Source: an uncultured Clostridia bacterium (GTDB lineage Bacteria; Bacillota; Clostridia; Christensenellales; Aristaeellaceae). Taken from it: a stretch of DNA of 37,658 bases. The stretch is taken from the NCBI GenBank assembly GCA_946407745.1, contig CAMJPQ010000034.1, positions 1 to 37,658 of the forward strand, read 5' to 3'. Below the pieces are notes generated by a model. The model searched no databases. It was not told the DNA's origin and was given only the letters and a program-made list of their open reading frames with translations. Below are positions 7,563 through 14,259 of the stretch, piece by piece (the first letter of the stretch is position 1; each line of letters begins with the position of its first letter). A program made the position numbers and the translations under genes.

Positions 7563-7569
7563 TGATAGT

Positions 7570-7605
7570 CCCTCTGCCGTGCGTTTGGCGGAGGGGCTTT
7601 TTCTC
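7570..7605 (+). terminator. Terminator after dut
   Basis: CCCTCTGCC pairs with GGCGGAGGG (one G-T wobble) across an 8-base loop and is followed by GCTTTTTCTC. It starts 8 bases after the dut stop and ends the lipid kinase-dut unit. Confidence 0.75.
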
Positions 7606-7761
7606 GTTGCTGTAAAACCTGCCATCAGGGCGTGCGGCCTGCTGCTTGGTGACTGATAAAAAACGGTTTTATACCGCTTTCAGTGGGGAAAGCTTTATGC
7701 ACATTCCGCCGTCGGCCCTGTATGCCTTGAAAAGCAATGCTGCGGAAGTTCTTTTCAATCG

Positions 7762-7810
7762 TTTCAATAAACATCCGCAAATATGGAATAATTGCGGATG
7801 TTTATTGAAA
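7762..7810. promoter_or_regulatory. Perfect 19-bp inverted repeat, putative AbiEi operator 1
   Basis: The arm TTTCAATAAACATCCGCAA (7762-7780) is repeated exactly, inverted, at 7792-7810 with an 11-base spacer. The inner 14 bases occur a third time at 7850-7863. It lies just upstream of the -35 box. Characterised AbiEi antitoxins repress their own operon by binding inverted repeats in the promoter, so this is a likely binding site; that assignment is inference. Confidence 0.7.
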
Positions 7811-7816
7811 AACGGC

Positions 7817-7845
7817 TTGACAAGGCAAGCCGGATGAGCTATCAT
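7817..7845 (+). promoter_or_regulatory. Promoter of the abiE operon
   Basis: TTGACA (7817-7822) and TATCAT (7840-7845) are separated by 17 bases. The promoter is framed by repeat copies on both sides, as expected for an autorepressed toxin-antitoxin operon. The transcript would start near 7852 and reach the AbiEi ATG at 7911. Confidence 0.75.
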
Positions 7846-7849
7846 TTAT

Positions 7850-7873
7850 ATAAACATCCGCAAAAGTTTGCGG
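7850..7873. promoter_or_regulatory. Third operator copy overlapping the abiE start site
   Basis: ATAAACATCCGCAA is a direct copy of the arm at 7767-7780 and continues into a local palindrome CCGCAAA-AG-TTTGCGG (7858-7873). It would cover the transcription start of the promoter at 7817-7845, so protein bound here could block RNA polymerase. Confidence 0.65.
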
Positions 7874-7910
7874 TTTGCGTAGGAATGAATAACAGAAAGG
7901 AGGAAGCTTC

Positions 7911-8453
7911 ATGTTAATGACGAGAGCCGAGTGCTTGAATCAGTATGGGTCGGATTACTTCATCAAGCAGAAACTGAAGGCCGGAGAATTGTACCGGGTC
8001 GGAAACGGAGTTTTCTCTGAGAAAAAGTATGTTCCGGAAATCACTGTTTTGGCAATCAGATATCCGAAAGCGATTGTAACCATGCTGAGCGCTTTTTATC
8101 ATTATGGCCTGACGGATGCTATCCCTGAGAAAACCGACCTGGCGACAGACAGGGATGCATCAAAAATCACTGATCCCCGTGTCCGGCAGTACTTTATGCC
8201 GAAGGACTTTTTCGTGGCAGGCGTAACGAATGCTGAAGAGCAGGGATACACCTTCCGGATCTATGATCGGGAACGCATGCTCATTGAGCTTCTTCGTTAT
8301 AAAAACAAGCTCCCCTTCGATTTGTATAAAGAAGTTCTTCTGAATTACAGAAAGATGATGAGGCAGCTGGATATTCAGAAAATGCAGGACTATGCTTTGG
8401 CTGCCCCGAAGAGCAATATGATTCTGAACGCGCTGCAGATGGAGGTACTCTGA
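7911..8453 (+). CDS. abiEi: Type IV antitoxin AbiEi
   Basis: AbiEi is the antitoxin and autorepressor of a type IV toxin-antitoxin system; it neutralises the toxin without a stable protein-protein complex. This 180-residue protein fits the Firmicute AbiEi family: an N-terminal winged-helix-like region (about 1-50, with YGSDYFIKQKL), followed by the ITVLAIRYPKAIVTMLSAF and YYGLTD-like segment YHYGLTDAIP, DLATDRDASKI, and a C-terminal IYDRERMLIELLRYKNKLPFD block. The start ATG follows AAGGAGG with seven bases between; a second in-frame ATG lies two codons later. It overlaps the toxin gene by one base (TGATG), typical of this pair. AT-rich composition and different codon use from the neighbours point to horizontal acquisition. 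A promoter with repeated operators lies upstream. Confidence 0.88.
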   Translation: MLMTRAECLNQYGSDYFIKQKLKAGELYRVGNGVFSEKKYVPEITVLAIRYPKAIVTMLSAFYHYGLTDAIPEKTDLATDRDASKITDPRVRQYFMPKDFFVAGVTNAEEQGYTFRIYDRERMLIELLRYKNKLPFDLYKEVLLNYRKMMRQLDIQKMQDYALAAPKSNMILNALQMEVL

Positions 8454-9262
8454 TGGCAAACCTTGATTCCCTGATTTCGTCTGTTATGGAGGAGGGCTAC
8501 AGTGAGAGAAATGCCGCGGCCCGGGTCTGCCAGGATATTGTTTTGAAGGCAATCGCTGTCAGCAGCTTCGGTGATCATATTACGGTGAAGGGCGGCGTTG
8601 TGATGCGCAGCATCACAGGGAATGTACGGCGCGCCACCCAGGACATGGATCTTGACTTTATCCGTTATTCCCTGGAAGAAGAATCAATCCGCAGATTCGT
8701 TGAGCGGTTGAATTGCCTTGAGGGCATCCGGATCAGCATATCCGCCCCGATTGAAGAGTTGTCCCAGCAGGAATACAACGGGAAGCGTGTTTTTGTCACG
8801 ATTCGGGATGACACCGGCCATGCCCTGCAAAGCAAAATTGACCTTGGTGTTCACAAACAGGTGCAGATAGAACAGGACGAGTATTGCTTCGATGTTTGCA
8901 TGGATGATGAGGGCGCCAGCCTGCTGATCAATTCCATGGAACAGATTTTTGCAGAAAAGCTTCGTTCACTCCTCCGCTTCGGACCATTATCTACCCGGTA
9001 TAAGGATCTTTTCGATCTTTGCTATCTTTCAGAACATATTGATACCGACAAGCTGCGGCGCTGTATTGATACATACATTCTGTCTGATCCCGGCATGAAG
9101 GAAAACGACATCGCGGCAATTCAGCAGAGAGTGCAGCAGACATTTAAAAACAGAACCTACCGTCAGAGGCTGGAAAGGTCAGGGTCCGCGAACTGGCTGG
9201 ACATTCCGCCGGATGCAGTGATGGATAGAATACAGGCTTTTCTGCAGAAGTTGACAAAATGA
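8453..9262 (+). CDS. abiEii: Type IV toxin AbiEii, nucleotidyltransferase
   Basis: AbiEii is a DNA polymerase beta-type nucleotidyltransferase that arrests growth, in characterised systems after phage infection; related toxins modify tRNA. The 269-residue protein shows the family motifs: VKGGVVM (45-51), the metal-binding block TQDMDLDF (62-69) and the later AEKLRSLL and RYKDLFDLCYL segments. The catalytic aspartates (Asp66, Asp68) look intact and the length is close to the usual 270-310 residues, so the toxin appears functional. The ATG overlaps the antitoxin stop by one base, and GGAGG sits just upstream in the antitoxin gene. It sits alone between housekeeping operons with no prophage genes around it. 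Confidence 0.88.
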   Translation: MANLDSLISSVMEEGYSERNAAARVCQDIVLKAIAVSSFGDHITVKGGVVMRSITGNVRRATQDMDLDFIRYSLEEESIRRFVERLNCLEGIRISISAPIEELSQQEYNGKRVFVTIRDDTGHALQSKIDLGVHKQVQIEQDEYCFDVCMDDEGASLLINSMEQIFAEKLRSLLRFGPLSTRYKDLFDLCYLSEHIDTDKLRRCIDTYILSDPGMKENDIAAIQQRVQQTFKNRTYRQRLERSGSANWLDIPPDAVMDRIQAFLQKLTK

Positions 9263-9485
9263 AGAAGAACGACTGCTGCAGCTGGGTCTGCGTTGCTTAT
9301 GCTCGGATGCCATTCTGACAAACGCATATCACTCTCATTGAGTTTGACGTTTATACTTGCCGTCCCGTTTATTTGCACGCATAGAGATTACCAACTGAGA
9401 GCTGCCCCCTTTGATCACCTTCATCACAGCGGTGCGGATGGACCGGAAGCAGCCGCCGGCTTTTGACAAATAAAGGCCGCTAATG
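9263..9485. other. Gene-free gap after abiE
   Basis: I see no gene, terminator or repeat I can support here. The AT-rich composition of the AbiE locus fades out across this stretch. A TTGACA word near 9464-9475 precedes the iscR promoter and could be a second -35 box, but no matching -10 box is clear. Confidence 0.4.
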
Positions 9486-9514
9486 TTGACATAATTACTC
9501 GGATATGCTACAAT
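9486..9514 (+). promoter_or_regulatory. iscR promoter with probable Rrf2-type operator
   Basis: TTGACA (9486-9491) and TACAAT (9509-9514) are separated by 17 bases, 39 bases upstream of the iscR start. The spacer contains TACTCGGATATG, which resembles the ACTCGGATAT core seen upstream of iscR genes in Clostridia; placed between -35 and -10 it would let IscR repress itself. The operator assignment is inference. Confidence 0.65.
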
Positions 9515-9553
9515 GCCTTCCGCCGGATGGCCCGGCAGATGCGGAGGTGAAGG

Positions 9554-10018
9554 ATGAAGCTTTCAACCAAAGGCAAATACAGCATGTACGCCATGATCTA
9601 CCTGGCAGAGCATGAAGCAGAAACGCCTTTGCCTCTGACAGCCATGACACAGACCGGCGTGCAGCCGGATTACCTGGAACAGCTGTTGGCCAGCCTGCGC
9701 AAGGCCGGCCTGGTGACAACAGTGCGCGGGGCGCACGGAGGCTATGCGCTGGCCCGCCCGGCGGAGAGCATCAGCGTGGGTGAGATTATCCGCGCCACGG
9801 AGGGGCCGGTGAGCATGGCGGGCTGCACGGACGACAGCCGGTCCTGCCTCTCGGGCGAGACCTGCCCGACCCGCCGCGCGTGGGATTACCTTTCCGGCCG
9901 CATCAACCAGCTGATGGACGCCATCTCCCTGCGGGACGTGGTGACCGGCGAGGTGAACGGCGGATGCAGAATGAATGAACAAGCCACAAACAATATAAAC
10001 CATCAGGAGGCTCCATGA
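9554..10018 (+). CDS. iscR: Rrf2-family regulator IscR
   Basis: IscR senses iron-sulfur cluster status and represses the isc operon when it carries a [2Fe-2S] cluster. This 154-residue protein has the Rrf2 winged helix (STKGKYSMYAMIYLAEH, then YLEQLLASLRKAGLV and RGAHGGYALAR) and three cysteines at 91, 98 and 104, almost the same positions as the cluster ligands of E. coli IscR (92, 98, 104). The ATG follows GCGGAGGTGAAGG. Its last codon overlaps the iscS start by four bases (ATGA), so regulator and enzyme are coupled. It has an Asn/Gln-rich tail of about 15 residues. The promoter upstream holds a plausible autoregulatory site. Confidence 0.9.
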   Translation: MKLSTKGKYSMYAMIYLAEHEAETPLPLTAMTQTGVQPDYLEQLLASLRKAGLVTTVRGAHGGYALARPAESISVGEIIRATEGPVSMAGCTDDSRSCLSGETCPTRRAWDYLSGRINQLMDAISLRDVVTGEVNGGCRMNEQATNNINHQEAP

Positions 10019-11223
10019 ATCGCATTTATCTGGACAACGCGGCAACCACGGCAGTTGCGCCGGAGGTGCTGCAGACAATGCTGCCCTATTTCACCGAACA
10101 CTACGGTAATCCTTCCTCTGTGCACGCGACGGGCCGCGACGCCCGCAAGGCCATTGAGGAAGGACGCCGCCAGGTGGCCGCCGCCATCAACGCGCAGCCG
10201 CAGGAGATCTACTTTACTGCCGGCGGCTCAGAGAGCGACAACTGGGCCATCAAGGGCGCGGCCTTCGCCAATCGGAAGAAGGGCAACCACATCATCACCA
10301 CCGCGGTGGAGCACCACGCGGTGCTGCACACCTGCGCCTGGCTGGAAAAGCAGGGTTTCAAGGTGACCTACCTGCCGGTGGATGCCGAGGGCTTTGTGAC
10401 CGCCAAGCAGGTGGAGGATGCGATCACGGACGAGACCATCCTGATCACCATCATGACGGCGAACAACGAAATCGGCACGCTGATGCCCATCGCCGAGATC
10501 GGCGAGGTGGCGAAGGCGCACAAAATCCTGTTCCACACGGATGCCGTGCAGGCGGTGGGCGCTGTGCCGCTGGACGTGAAGGCGCTGAACGTGGACATGC
10601 TGTCCATGAGCGGCCATAAATTCCACGGCCCCAAGGGCATTGGCGCGCTGTACATCCGCCGCGGGGTGCGGCTGGACATCTTCATGCAGGGCGGCGCACA
10701 GGAGCGCGGCCAGCGCGCCGGCACAGAGAACCTGGCGGGCATTGTGGGCATGGGGAAGGCGATCGAGCTGGCCACCACCAACCTGCCCGAGAAGGCAGCC
10801 AAAATTGCGGCCCTGCGCGACAGGCTGATGAACGGCATTGTGGAGCGCATTCCCGATGTGCGCATCAACGGGCCGAAGGACCCGTCGCGCCGCCTGCCGA
10901 ACAACTGCAACGTGTCGGTGCGCTATATTGAGGGTGAGAGCATGCTGCTGCGCCTGGACCTGGCAGGCATTGCCGCCTCTTCCGGCTCCGCCTGCACCTC
11001 CGGCAGCCTGGATCCCAGCCATGTGTTGCTGGCCATCGGCCTGCCGCACGAGGTGGCCCACGGTTCGCTGCGCATGACGCTGGGCAGCGACACCACCGAG
11101 GCCGACATTGACGCTGTGCTGGATGTGCTGCCGGGCATCGTCAGCGACCTGAGGGCCATGAGCGTGCTGAACCACGAAACAACCACCGTCAGCGATGAAA
11201 CTTTCGCCTGCCCGAGAGCATAA
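10015..11223 (+). CDS. iscS: Cysteine desulfurase
   Basis: This pyridoxal-phosphate enzyme takes sulfur from cysteine and passes it as a persulfide to the scaffold protein for iron-sulfur cluster assembly. The 402-residue sequence begins with the class V aminotransferase signature IYLDNAATT, and shows EHHAVLHT, HTDAVQAVG, the PLP lysine in SGHKFHGPKG (Lys202), RAGTEN and the persulfide cysteine in SSGSACTSG (Cys327). All catalytic parts are present. The ATG has CAGGAGG four bases upstream, within the end of iscR. It is followed after 12 bases by the scaffold gene iscU, a standard clostridial iscR-iscS-iscU set; no mnmA follows here. The name nifS would also be acceptable. Confidence 0.93.
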   Translation: MNRIYLDNAATTAVAPEVLQTMLPYFTEHYGNPSSVHATGRDARKAIEEGRRQVAAAINAQPQEIYFTAGGSESDNWAIKGAAFANRKKGNHIITTAVEHHAVLHTCAWLEKQGFKVTYLPVDAEGFVTAKQVEDAITDETILITIMTANNEIGTLMPIAEIGEVAKAHKILFHTDAVQAVGAVPLDVKALNVDMLSMSGHKFHGPKGIGALYIRRGVRLDIFMQGGAQERGQRAGTENLAGIVGMGKAIELATTNLPEKAAKIAALRDRLMNGIVERIPDVRINGPKDPSRRLPNNCNVSVRYIEGESMLLRLDLAGIAASSGSACTSGSLDPSHVLLAIGLPHEVAHGSLRMTLGSDTTEADIDAVLDVLPGIVSDLRAMSVLNHETTTVSDETFACPRA

Positions 11224-11235
11224 AGGAGAGAAACC

Positions 11236-11610
11236 ATGTATTCTGACAAAGTGATTGAACACTTTTCCCATCCCCGCAATGTGGGTGAGATTGAAAACGC
11301 CAGCGGCAGCGGCACTGTGGGCAACCCCAAGTGCGGCGACATCATGAAGATGGACATCAAGGTGGAGGACGGCATCATCACCGATGTGAAGTTCAAGACC
11401 TTCGGCTGCGGCGCGGCCATCGCCACCAGTTCCATGGCTACAGAGATGGTCAAGGGCAAGAGCATTGACGAGGCGCTGCAGCTGACCAACCAGGCCGTGG
11501 CCGAGGCGCTGGACGGCCTGCCCCCGGTGAAGATGCACTGCTCCATGCTGGCAGAGCAGGCGATCCATGCCGCCATTGAGGACTATAAGAAGAAGCAGGC
11601 GGAGAACTGA
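11236..11610 (+). CDS. iscU: Iron-sulfur cluster scaffold protein IscU/NifU
   Basis: IscU is the cytoplasmic scaffold on which [2Fe-2S] clusters are built with sulfur from the desulfurase encoded just upstream. The 124-residue protein carries the three conserved cysteines Cys33 (NPKCGD), Cys58 (FGCGAA) and Cys102 (MHCSML), plus Asp35 near the first, as in cluster-binding IscU/NifU-N proteins. The ATG follows AAGGAGAG. Length matches stand-alone IscU of clostridial type (about 120-145 residues). The operon closes at the terminator at 11631-11660. Confidence 0.93.
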   Translation: MYSDKVIEHFSHPRNVGEIENASGSGTVGNPKCGDIMKMDIKVEDGIITDVKFKTFGCGAAIATSSMATEMVKGKSIDEALQLTNQAVAEALDGLPPVKMHCSMLAEQAIHAAIEDYKKKQAEN

Positions 11611-11630
11611 TTCCCGCACAATGCACAAGA

Positions 11631-11660
11631 GCCTTTCCCGGCGACGGGGAAGGTTTTTTG
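11631..11660 (+). terminator. Terminator of the isc operon
   Basis: CCTTTCCCG pairs with CGGGGAAGG (one wobble) across a four-base loop and is followed by six Ts, 20 bases after the iscU stop. Confidence 0.8.
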
Positions 11661-11718
11661 TCTTCGTCTCCGGCCTCACCATCCCAGGTCTGTGCCTGCG
11701 GTGAATGCGGCCCCCTGT

Positions 11719-11747
11719 TTGACATGCGGCACTGTCTGTACTATAAT
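11719..11747 (+). promoter_or_regulatory. Perfect-consensus sigma-A promoter
   Basis: TTGACA (11719-11724) and TATAAT (11742-11747) are separated by 17 bases: both boxes match the consensus exactly. It lies 59 bases upstream of the membrane protein start, suggesting strong constitutive expression unless something represses it. Confidence 0.8.
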
Positions 11748-11806
11748 TTACCTAATAGATACACGGGATAGCCGCACCGCACACGGATATAAACGGGGGA
11801 ATGCAC

Positions 11807-12496
11807 ATGCCGCGGGAAAACGAACAGAACAACCAGAAGGAGGAGAACCCCGCTGTCACCACGCTGAAGCAGATGTGGCACAGCAGCCTGCTGCTTCGCC
11901 TTGGCCTCATTGTCATCCTCCTTGCCACACTGACAGGCGGTGTGATATTTATCTTCGGACTTGTGACCGGGAACATGCTGCTGATTACTGCCGGTGTGCT
12001 GAGCATGTTCTTCCTCGGCCTGTGGGGAACCATGTACCTGGCTGGCAGGGAGAAGCCGAAGGCTGCACGACGGGATCAGACGCGGAACGCCCCGCCTGTC
12101 GAAAACGGCTGGCGCTATGTTCTGGCGTTTTTGGGACTGTTTTCCTTTGTGTACATGCTTCTTGTTTCTGCCATCATGCCCGAAGGGAAGATTGAGCCGT
12201 TCTTCTTCGTGATGTATTTCTTTTCGGCCATTCTGCTTTTCTGTATGCCGCTGATCCTGCACCTTCTCCGGAAGGGGCGCAGGGGCCCAAGAGTGATCTG
12301 GTGGCAGGTGCTGCTGCTGGTCCTGGGGTGTCCCATCCTGATGGTCGGCCTGATGGCTGCGGGTTCGCTGATGGGGCTGCTCCCGCCGGGCGACACAGTT
12401 CCCCCGCCGGCTCTCCCGCCGCTGCTGCTTCTGCTTGGCATGGCAATAATGGCGCCCTTTTTTTGCCATCAGCTCAAGCACCCCGAGGAAGAATGA
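11807..12496 (+). CDS. Six-helix membrane protein of unknown function
   Basis: I do not recognise this protein of about 229 residues. After a polar N-terminus of some 20 residues it shows about six hydrophobic helices: LLLRLGLIVILLATLTGGVI, a second ending FFLGLWGTMYLAG, then after a basic loop a pair around YVLAFLGLFSFVYMLLV and FFFVMYFFSAILLFCMPLIL, and a last pair around VLLLVLGCPILMVGLMA and LPPLLLLLGMAIMAPFF. The basic loop (KPKAARRDQ) suggests that side is cytoplasmic. I chose the ATG at 11807 because GGGGGA lies six bases upstream; an ATG at 11801 would abut the ribosome binding site. It is transcribed alone from a perfect-consensus promoter and followed by a hairpin. A permease or sensor part is possible; nothing specific can be claimed. 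Confidence 0.7.
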   Translation: MPRENEQNNQKEENPAVTTLKQMWHSSLLLRLGLIVILLATLTGGVIFIFGLVTGNMLLITAGVLSMFFLGLWGTMYLAGREKPKAARRDQTRNAPPVENGWRYVLAFLGLFSFVYMLLVSAIMPEGKIEPFFFVMYFFSAILLFCMPLILHLLRKGRRGPRVIWWQVLLLVLGCPILMVGLMAAGSLMGLLPPGDTVPPPALPPLLLLLGMAIMAPFFCHQLKHPEEE

Positions 12497-12541
12497 GCCC
12501 TGTAAACGGCACAACGCTGCGCTGCCATGATGATTTGAGAA

Positions 12542-12584
12542 AAACGGCTGAACCTTATCGCTATTGCGATAGGCTCAGCCGTTT
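12542..12584. terminator. Two-part hairpin, probable bidirectional terminator
   Basis: AAACGGCTGA pairs with TCAGCCGTTT, enclosing an inner CCTTATCGC/GCGATAGG stem. It is A-rich before and T-rich after the stem, and lies between convergent genes ending at 12496 (plus) and 12703 (minus). It can end transcripts from both sides. Confidence 0.65.
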
Positions 12585-12645
12585 CCCGTAGATGCTGGTT
12601 TTCAGCGGATGCCATCCTGCGCCCTCCGCCGGGCAGGCATGATGG

Positions 12646-12694
12646 GCGGCACTGACCGCGGCGAAGCAGCGCCGGGCGGAGAAATCAGTGCCGC
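12646..12694 (-). other. Long hairpin just after the secreted protein gene
   Basis: GCGGCACTGA (12646-12655) and TCAGTGCCGC (12685-12694) form a perfect 10-bp outer stem around a GC-rich inner palindrome. It begins 8 bases after the stop of the leftward gene at 12703. There is no T tract, so it may protect the 3' end of that mRNA more than terminate it. Confidence 0.45.
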
Positions 12695-12702
12695 ATGTCG
12701 GA

Positions 12703-13449
12703 TTACTTCACAAACACGATCTCCTGGTCGTCGCCCAGCTCTTCAGCATACCAGGCCAGCGCCAGCTCGATGCCGCCTTCTTCATTCTCGATCGGCATGA
12801 TGCGGCAGCCCACGACGGGGGCGGCCAGCTTGGGCTCCGCGCCGTCTTCCACGGGCAGGTTGAACATCTGGGCATCCGTGGTCACAAAGCAGTCCAGCTC
12901 GCAGTCGTACAGCACGGTGCCCTTCAGCAGGCAGGCGTCATGGCTGATGGGGGAGACCATCTCGAAGTCAAAGCCGGCGGTCTCATTGCGGGTGATGGTC
13001 AGGGTATTGAACTGGGTATCCTTTTCCAGCCATTCGCCCGCGAAGGCCTCTTCCATCTCCTCGTCGCTGGGGGAAGCGGTGTAGGAACCGCCGGTGCTTT
13101 CAGTCACCTTGCCGCCTTCCACCTTCAGATCAAAGCCGTGCAGCTGGTCGCAGGCAACGCCATTCAGGTGCCGCACGTACACCGTCACCTGACCGTCGGC
13201 CACGGGGGCATAGGTGACTACAAATTTGCCGTCGGTGTATTCGGCAGAGGCCAGGCGCACCACGCTGTCGTCCTGCGCCATCTCGTCGGCCGCCCAGTTT
13301 TCATCACCCTCCTCCACGGGCACGGTGATCACATAGCTGCCTTCCACAATCTCGCAGGTGATCGGCTGACTCTCTTCCTCGGCCACAGCCGTGAAGACCA
13401 TGCCCACCGCCAGTACCAGTGCCATCAGAACCGCCATCAGTTTCTTCAT
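12703..13449 (-). CDS. Secreted protein of unknown function
   Basis: I do not recognise this 248-residue protein. It has a classical Sec signal peptide (MKKLMAVLMALVLAVGMVFT, with likely cleavage after AVA, before EEE at about residue 24). The mature part is acidic and probably beta-rich, with four or five cysteines spread along the chain (for example in ACDQLH, HDACLL, YDCELDC). No lipobox, sortase motif or membrane anchor is visible, so it is likely released or wall-associated. I chose the ATG at 13449 because AAGGGAGGAT lies eight bases upstream; a TTG at 13455 is too close to it. The gene is monocistronic by appearance, with a structured 3' end. Similar small acidic secreted proteins recur in this window. 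Confidence 0.72.
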   Translation of the reverse strand: MKKLMAVLMALVLAVGMVFTAVAEEESQPITCEIVEGSYVITVPVEEGDENWAADEMAQDDSVVRLASAEYTDGKFVVTYAPVADGQVTVYVRHLNGVACDQLHGFDLKVEGGKVTESTGGSYTASPSDEEMEEAFAGEWLEKDTQFNTLTITRNETAGFDFEMVSPISHDACLLKGTVLYDCELDCFVTTDAQMFNLPVEDGAEPKLAAPVVGCRIMPIENEEGGIELALAWYAEELGDDQEIVFVK

Positions 13450-13633
13450 TTTCAATATCCTCCCTTGAAATCATCTTTTTTATCCGGAAGCCTTGCTTCC
13501 ATCCATTGATACGAAGGAAAAAAGAAGATGGCAGTAAAAAATCAGGTAGCACCGCAAAAATTTCCGGCAGGTCATACCGGCGGCCACGCAGATCCGTCTC
13601 GGGGAACTGGCTTTTATGGCATTGACATCCGAT

Positions 13634-13810
13634 TCATTTTTTTCTGAAGCCTGTCAGAATCATGATTGCATTGACCAGATTGCATACAGCAAACAATAGC
13701 CATAACGGTTTCGGTATTTCTGCATTCATGATGGCAGCGACAATGATTGCTAAACCGATCAATAATACACATATTGCCGTAATCAGTGAAACTATCTTTT
13801 TCAGGCTCAT
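13634..13810 (-). CDS. Small two-helix membrane protein
   Basis: This 58-residue protein has two hydrophobic helices: IVSLITAICVLLIGLAIIVA after a short basic start, and LWLLFAVCNLVNAIMILTGF before the basic end RKK. Both ends therefore probably face the cytoplasm. I chose the ATG at 13810 because GGAGGG lies seven bases upstream; longer frames extending left of it lack a ribosome binding site. It is followed after 184 bases by the secreted protein gene in the same orientation, but there is no evidence they share a transcript. I do not recognise a family; small membrane proteins of this shape often act as regulators of larger membrane proteins. Confidence 0.6.
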   Translation of the reverse strand: MSLKKIVSLITAICVLLIGLAIIVAAIMNAEIPKPLWLLFAVCNLVNAIMILTGFRKK

Positions 13811-14259
13811 AACTCTTCCCTCCGCGAAAACCGTTCTTCTTTTCAAAGCCGATGGCCGTTTAGGCAACGCTGCTACAGATCGGCGGCGCATCCGGCGGTG
13901 CCCTTTGCGCCATCCGCTTCCTGTGGCTTTTTCGACTTGCCTTGAGCAAAGCATTCAAAAGCTGCAATCGTGTCTAACACAAAACTCACTCGCCATCTGA
14001 CCACCTCATCTGCAGTGTTGTTACCCGGGTAATTACAGGGATATTCTGCGTCGGCAGGTCCCGTGCTGACTGGTAGCCGACACTGATATCGCATGGGTGA
14101 ATCTGCCGGGCAAGACCAAGACCTCATCCACCGCCGCGGCAGTCCGCTGACCTTGCTCCCATGGTAAGGAGGGGCAGTGCGGCGCTGCATCTCTCCCTCC
14201 GAAGGGGGAGGGCCGGGGATGAGGTCTGTTTTTCAGGATATTACACTCTGCCTGTCGGT
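13811..14259. other. Gene-free stretch between the small membrane protein and oppF
   Basis: I find no gene here with both a ribosome binding site and protein-like sequence; a minus-strand frame at 13873-14190 has atypical composition and no start signals. A TGTTGTTACCCGGGTAATTACA palindrome core (ACCCGGGT) lies near 14023-14032. The right third is the palindromic element at 14119-14227. Confidence 0.5.
14119..14227. repeat. Small element with 11-bp terminal inverted repeats
   Basis: AGACCTCATCC (14119-14129) and GGATGAGGTCT (14217-14227) are perfect inverted ends of a 109-bp segment that also holds a CTCCCTCC/GGGGGAG hairpin. Gut Clostridia carry families of short intergenic palindromes with GATGAGG ends, and this looks like one. 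It lies 33 bases past the oppF stop, so it may serve as the 3' end of the opp operon. Confidence 0.55.

Larger units (their letters stand above)
7606..7910. other. AT-rich regulatory region upstream of abiE
   Basis: There is no convincing gene between the dut terminator and the AbiE antitoxin gene. A 63-codon open frame at 7646-7837 runs straight through the promoter and operator repeats and is dismissed. The useful content is a large inverted repeat, a promoter and a third repeat copy, listed separately. Base composition becomes clearly more AT-rich than in the flanking operons. Confidence 0.6.

Noticed and set aside
7646-7837. A 63-codon frame upstream of abiEi
   Set aside because: It runs through the operator repeat and the -35 box, has no ribosome binding site, and no protein-like character.
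7762-7873. Possibility that the repeated words upstream of abiE form a CRISPR array
   Set aside because: Copies are in mixed orientation, spacing is irregular, and they frame a promoter; there are no cas genes in the window.
7762-9262. A larger prophage or defence island around abiE
   Set aside because: Neighbours on both sides are housekeeping operons (dut, isc); no integrase, phage or other defence gene is visible there.
10228-11682. A long minus-strand frame opposite iscS and iscU
   Set aside because: Antisense to genes with intact catalytic residues; no ribosome binding site or recognisable family.
13873-14190. A 105-codon minus-strand frame upstream of the small membrane protein
   Set aside because: No start signals or protein features, and it runs through the palindromic element at 14119-14227.
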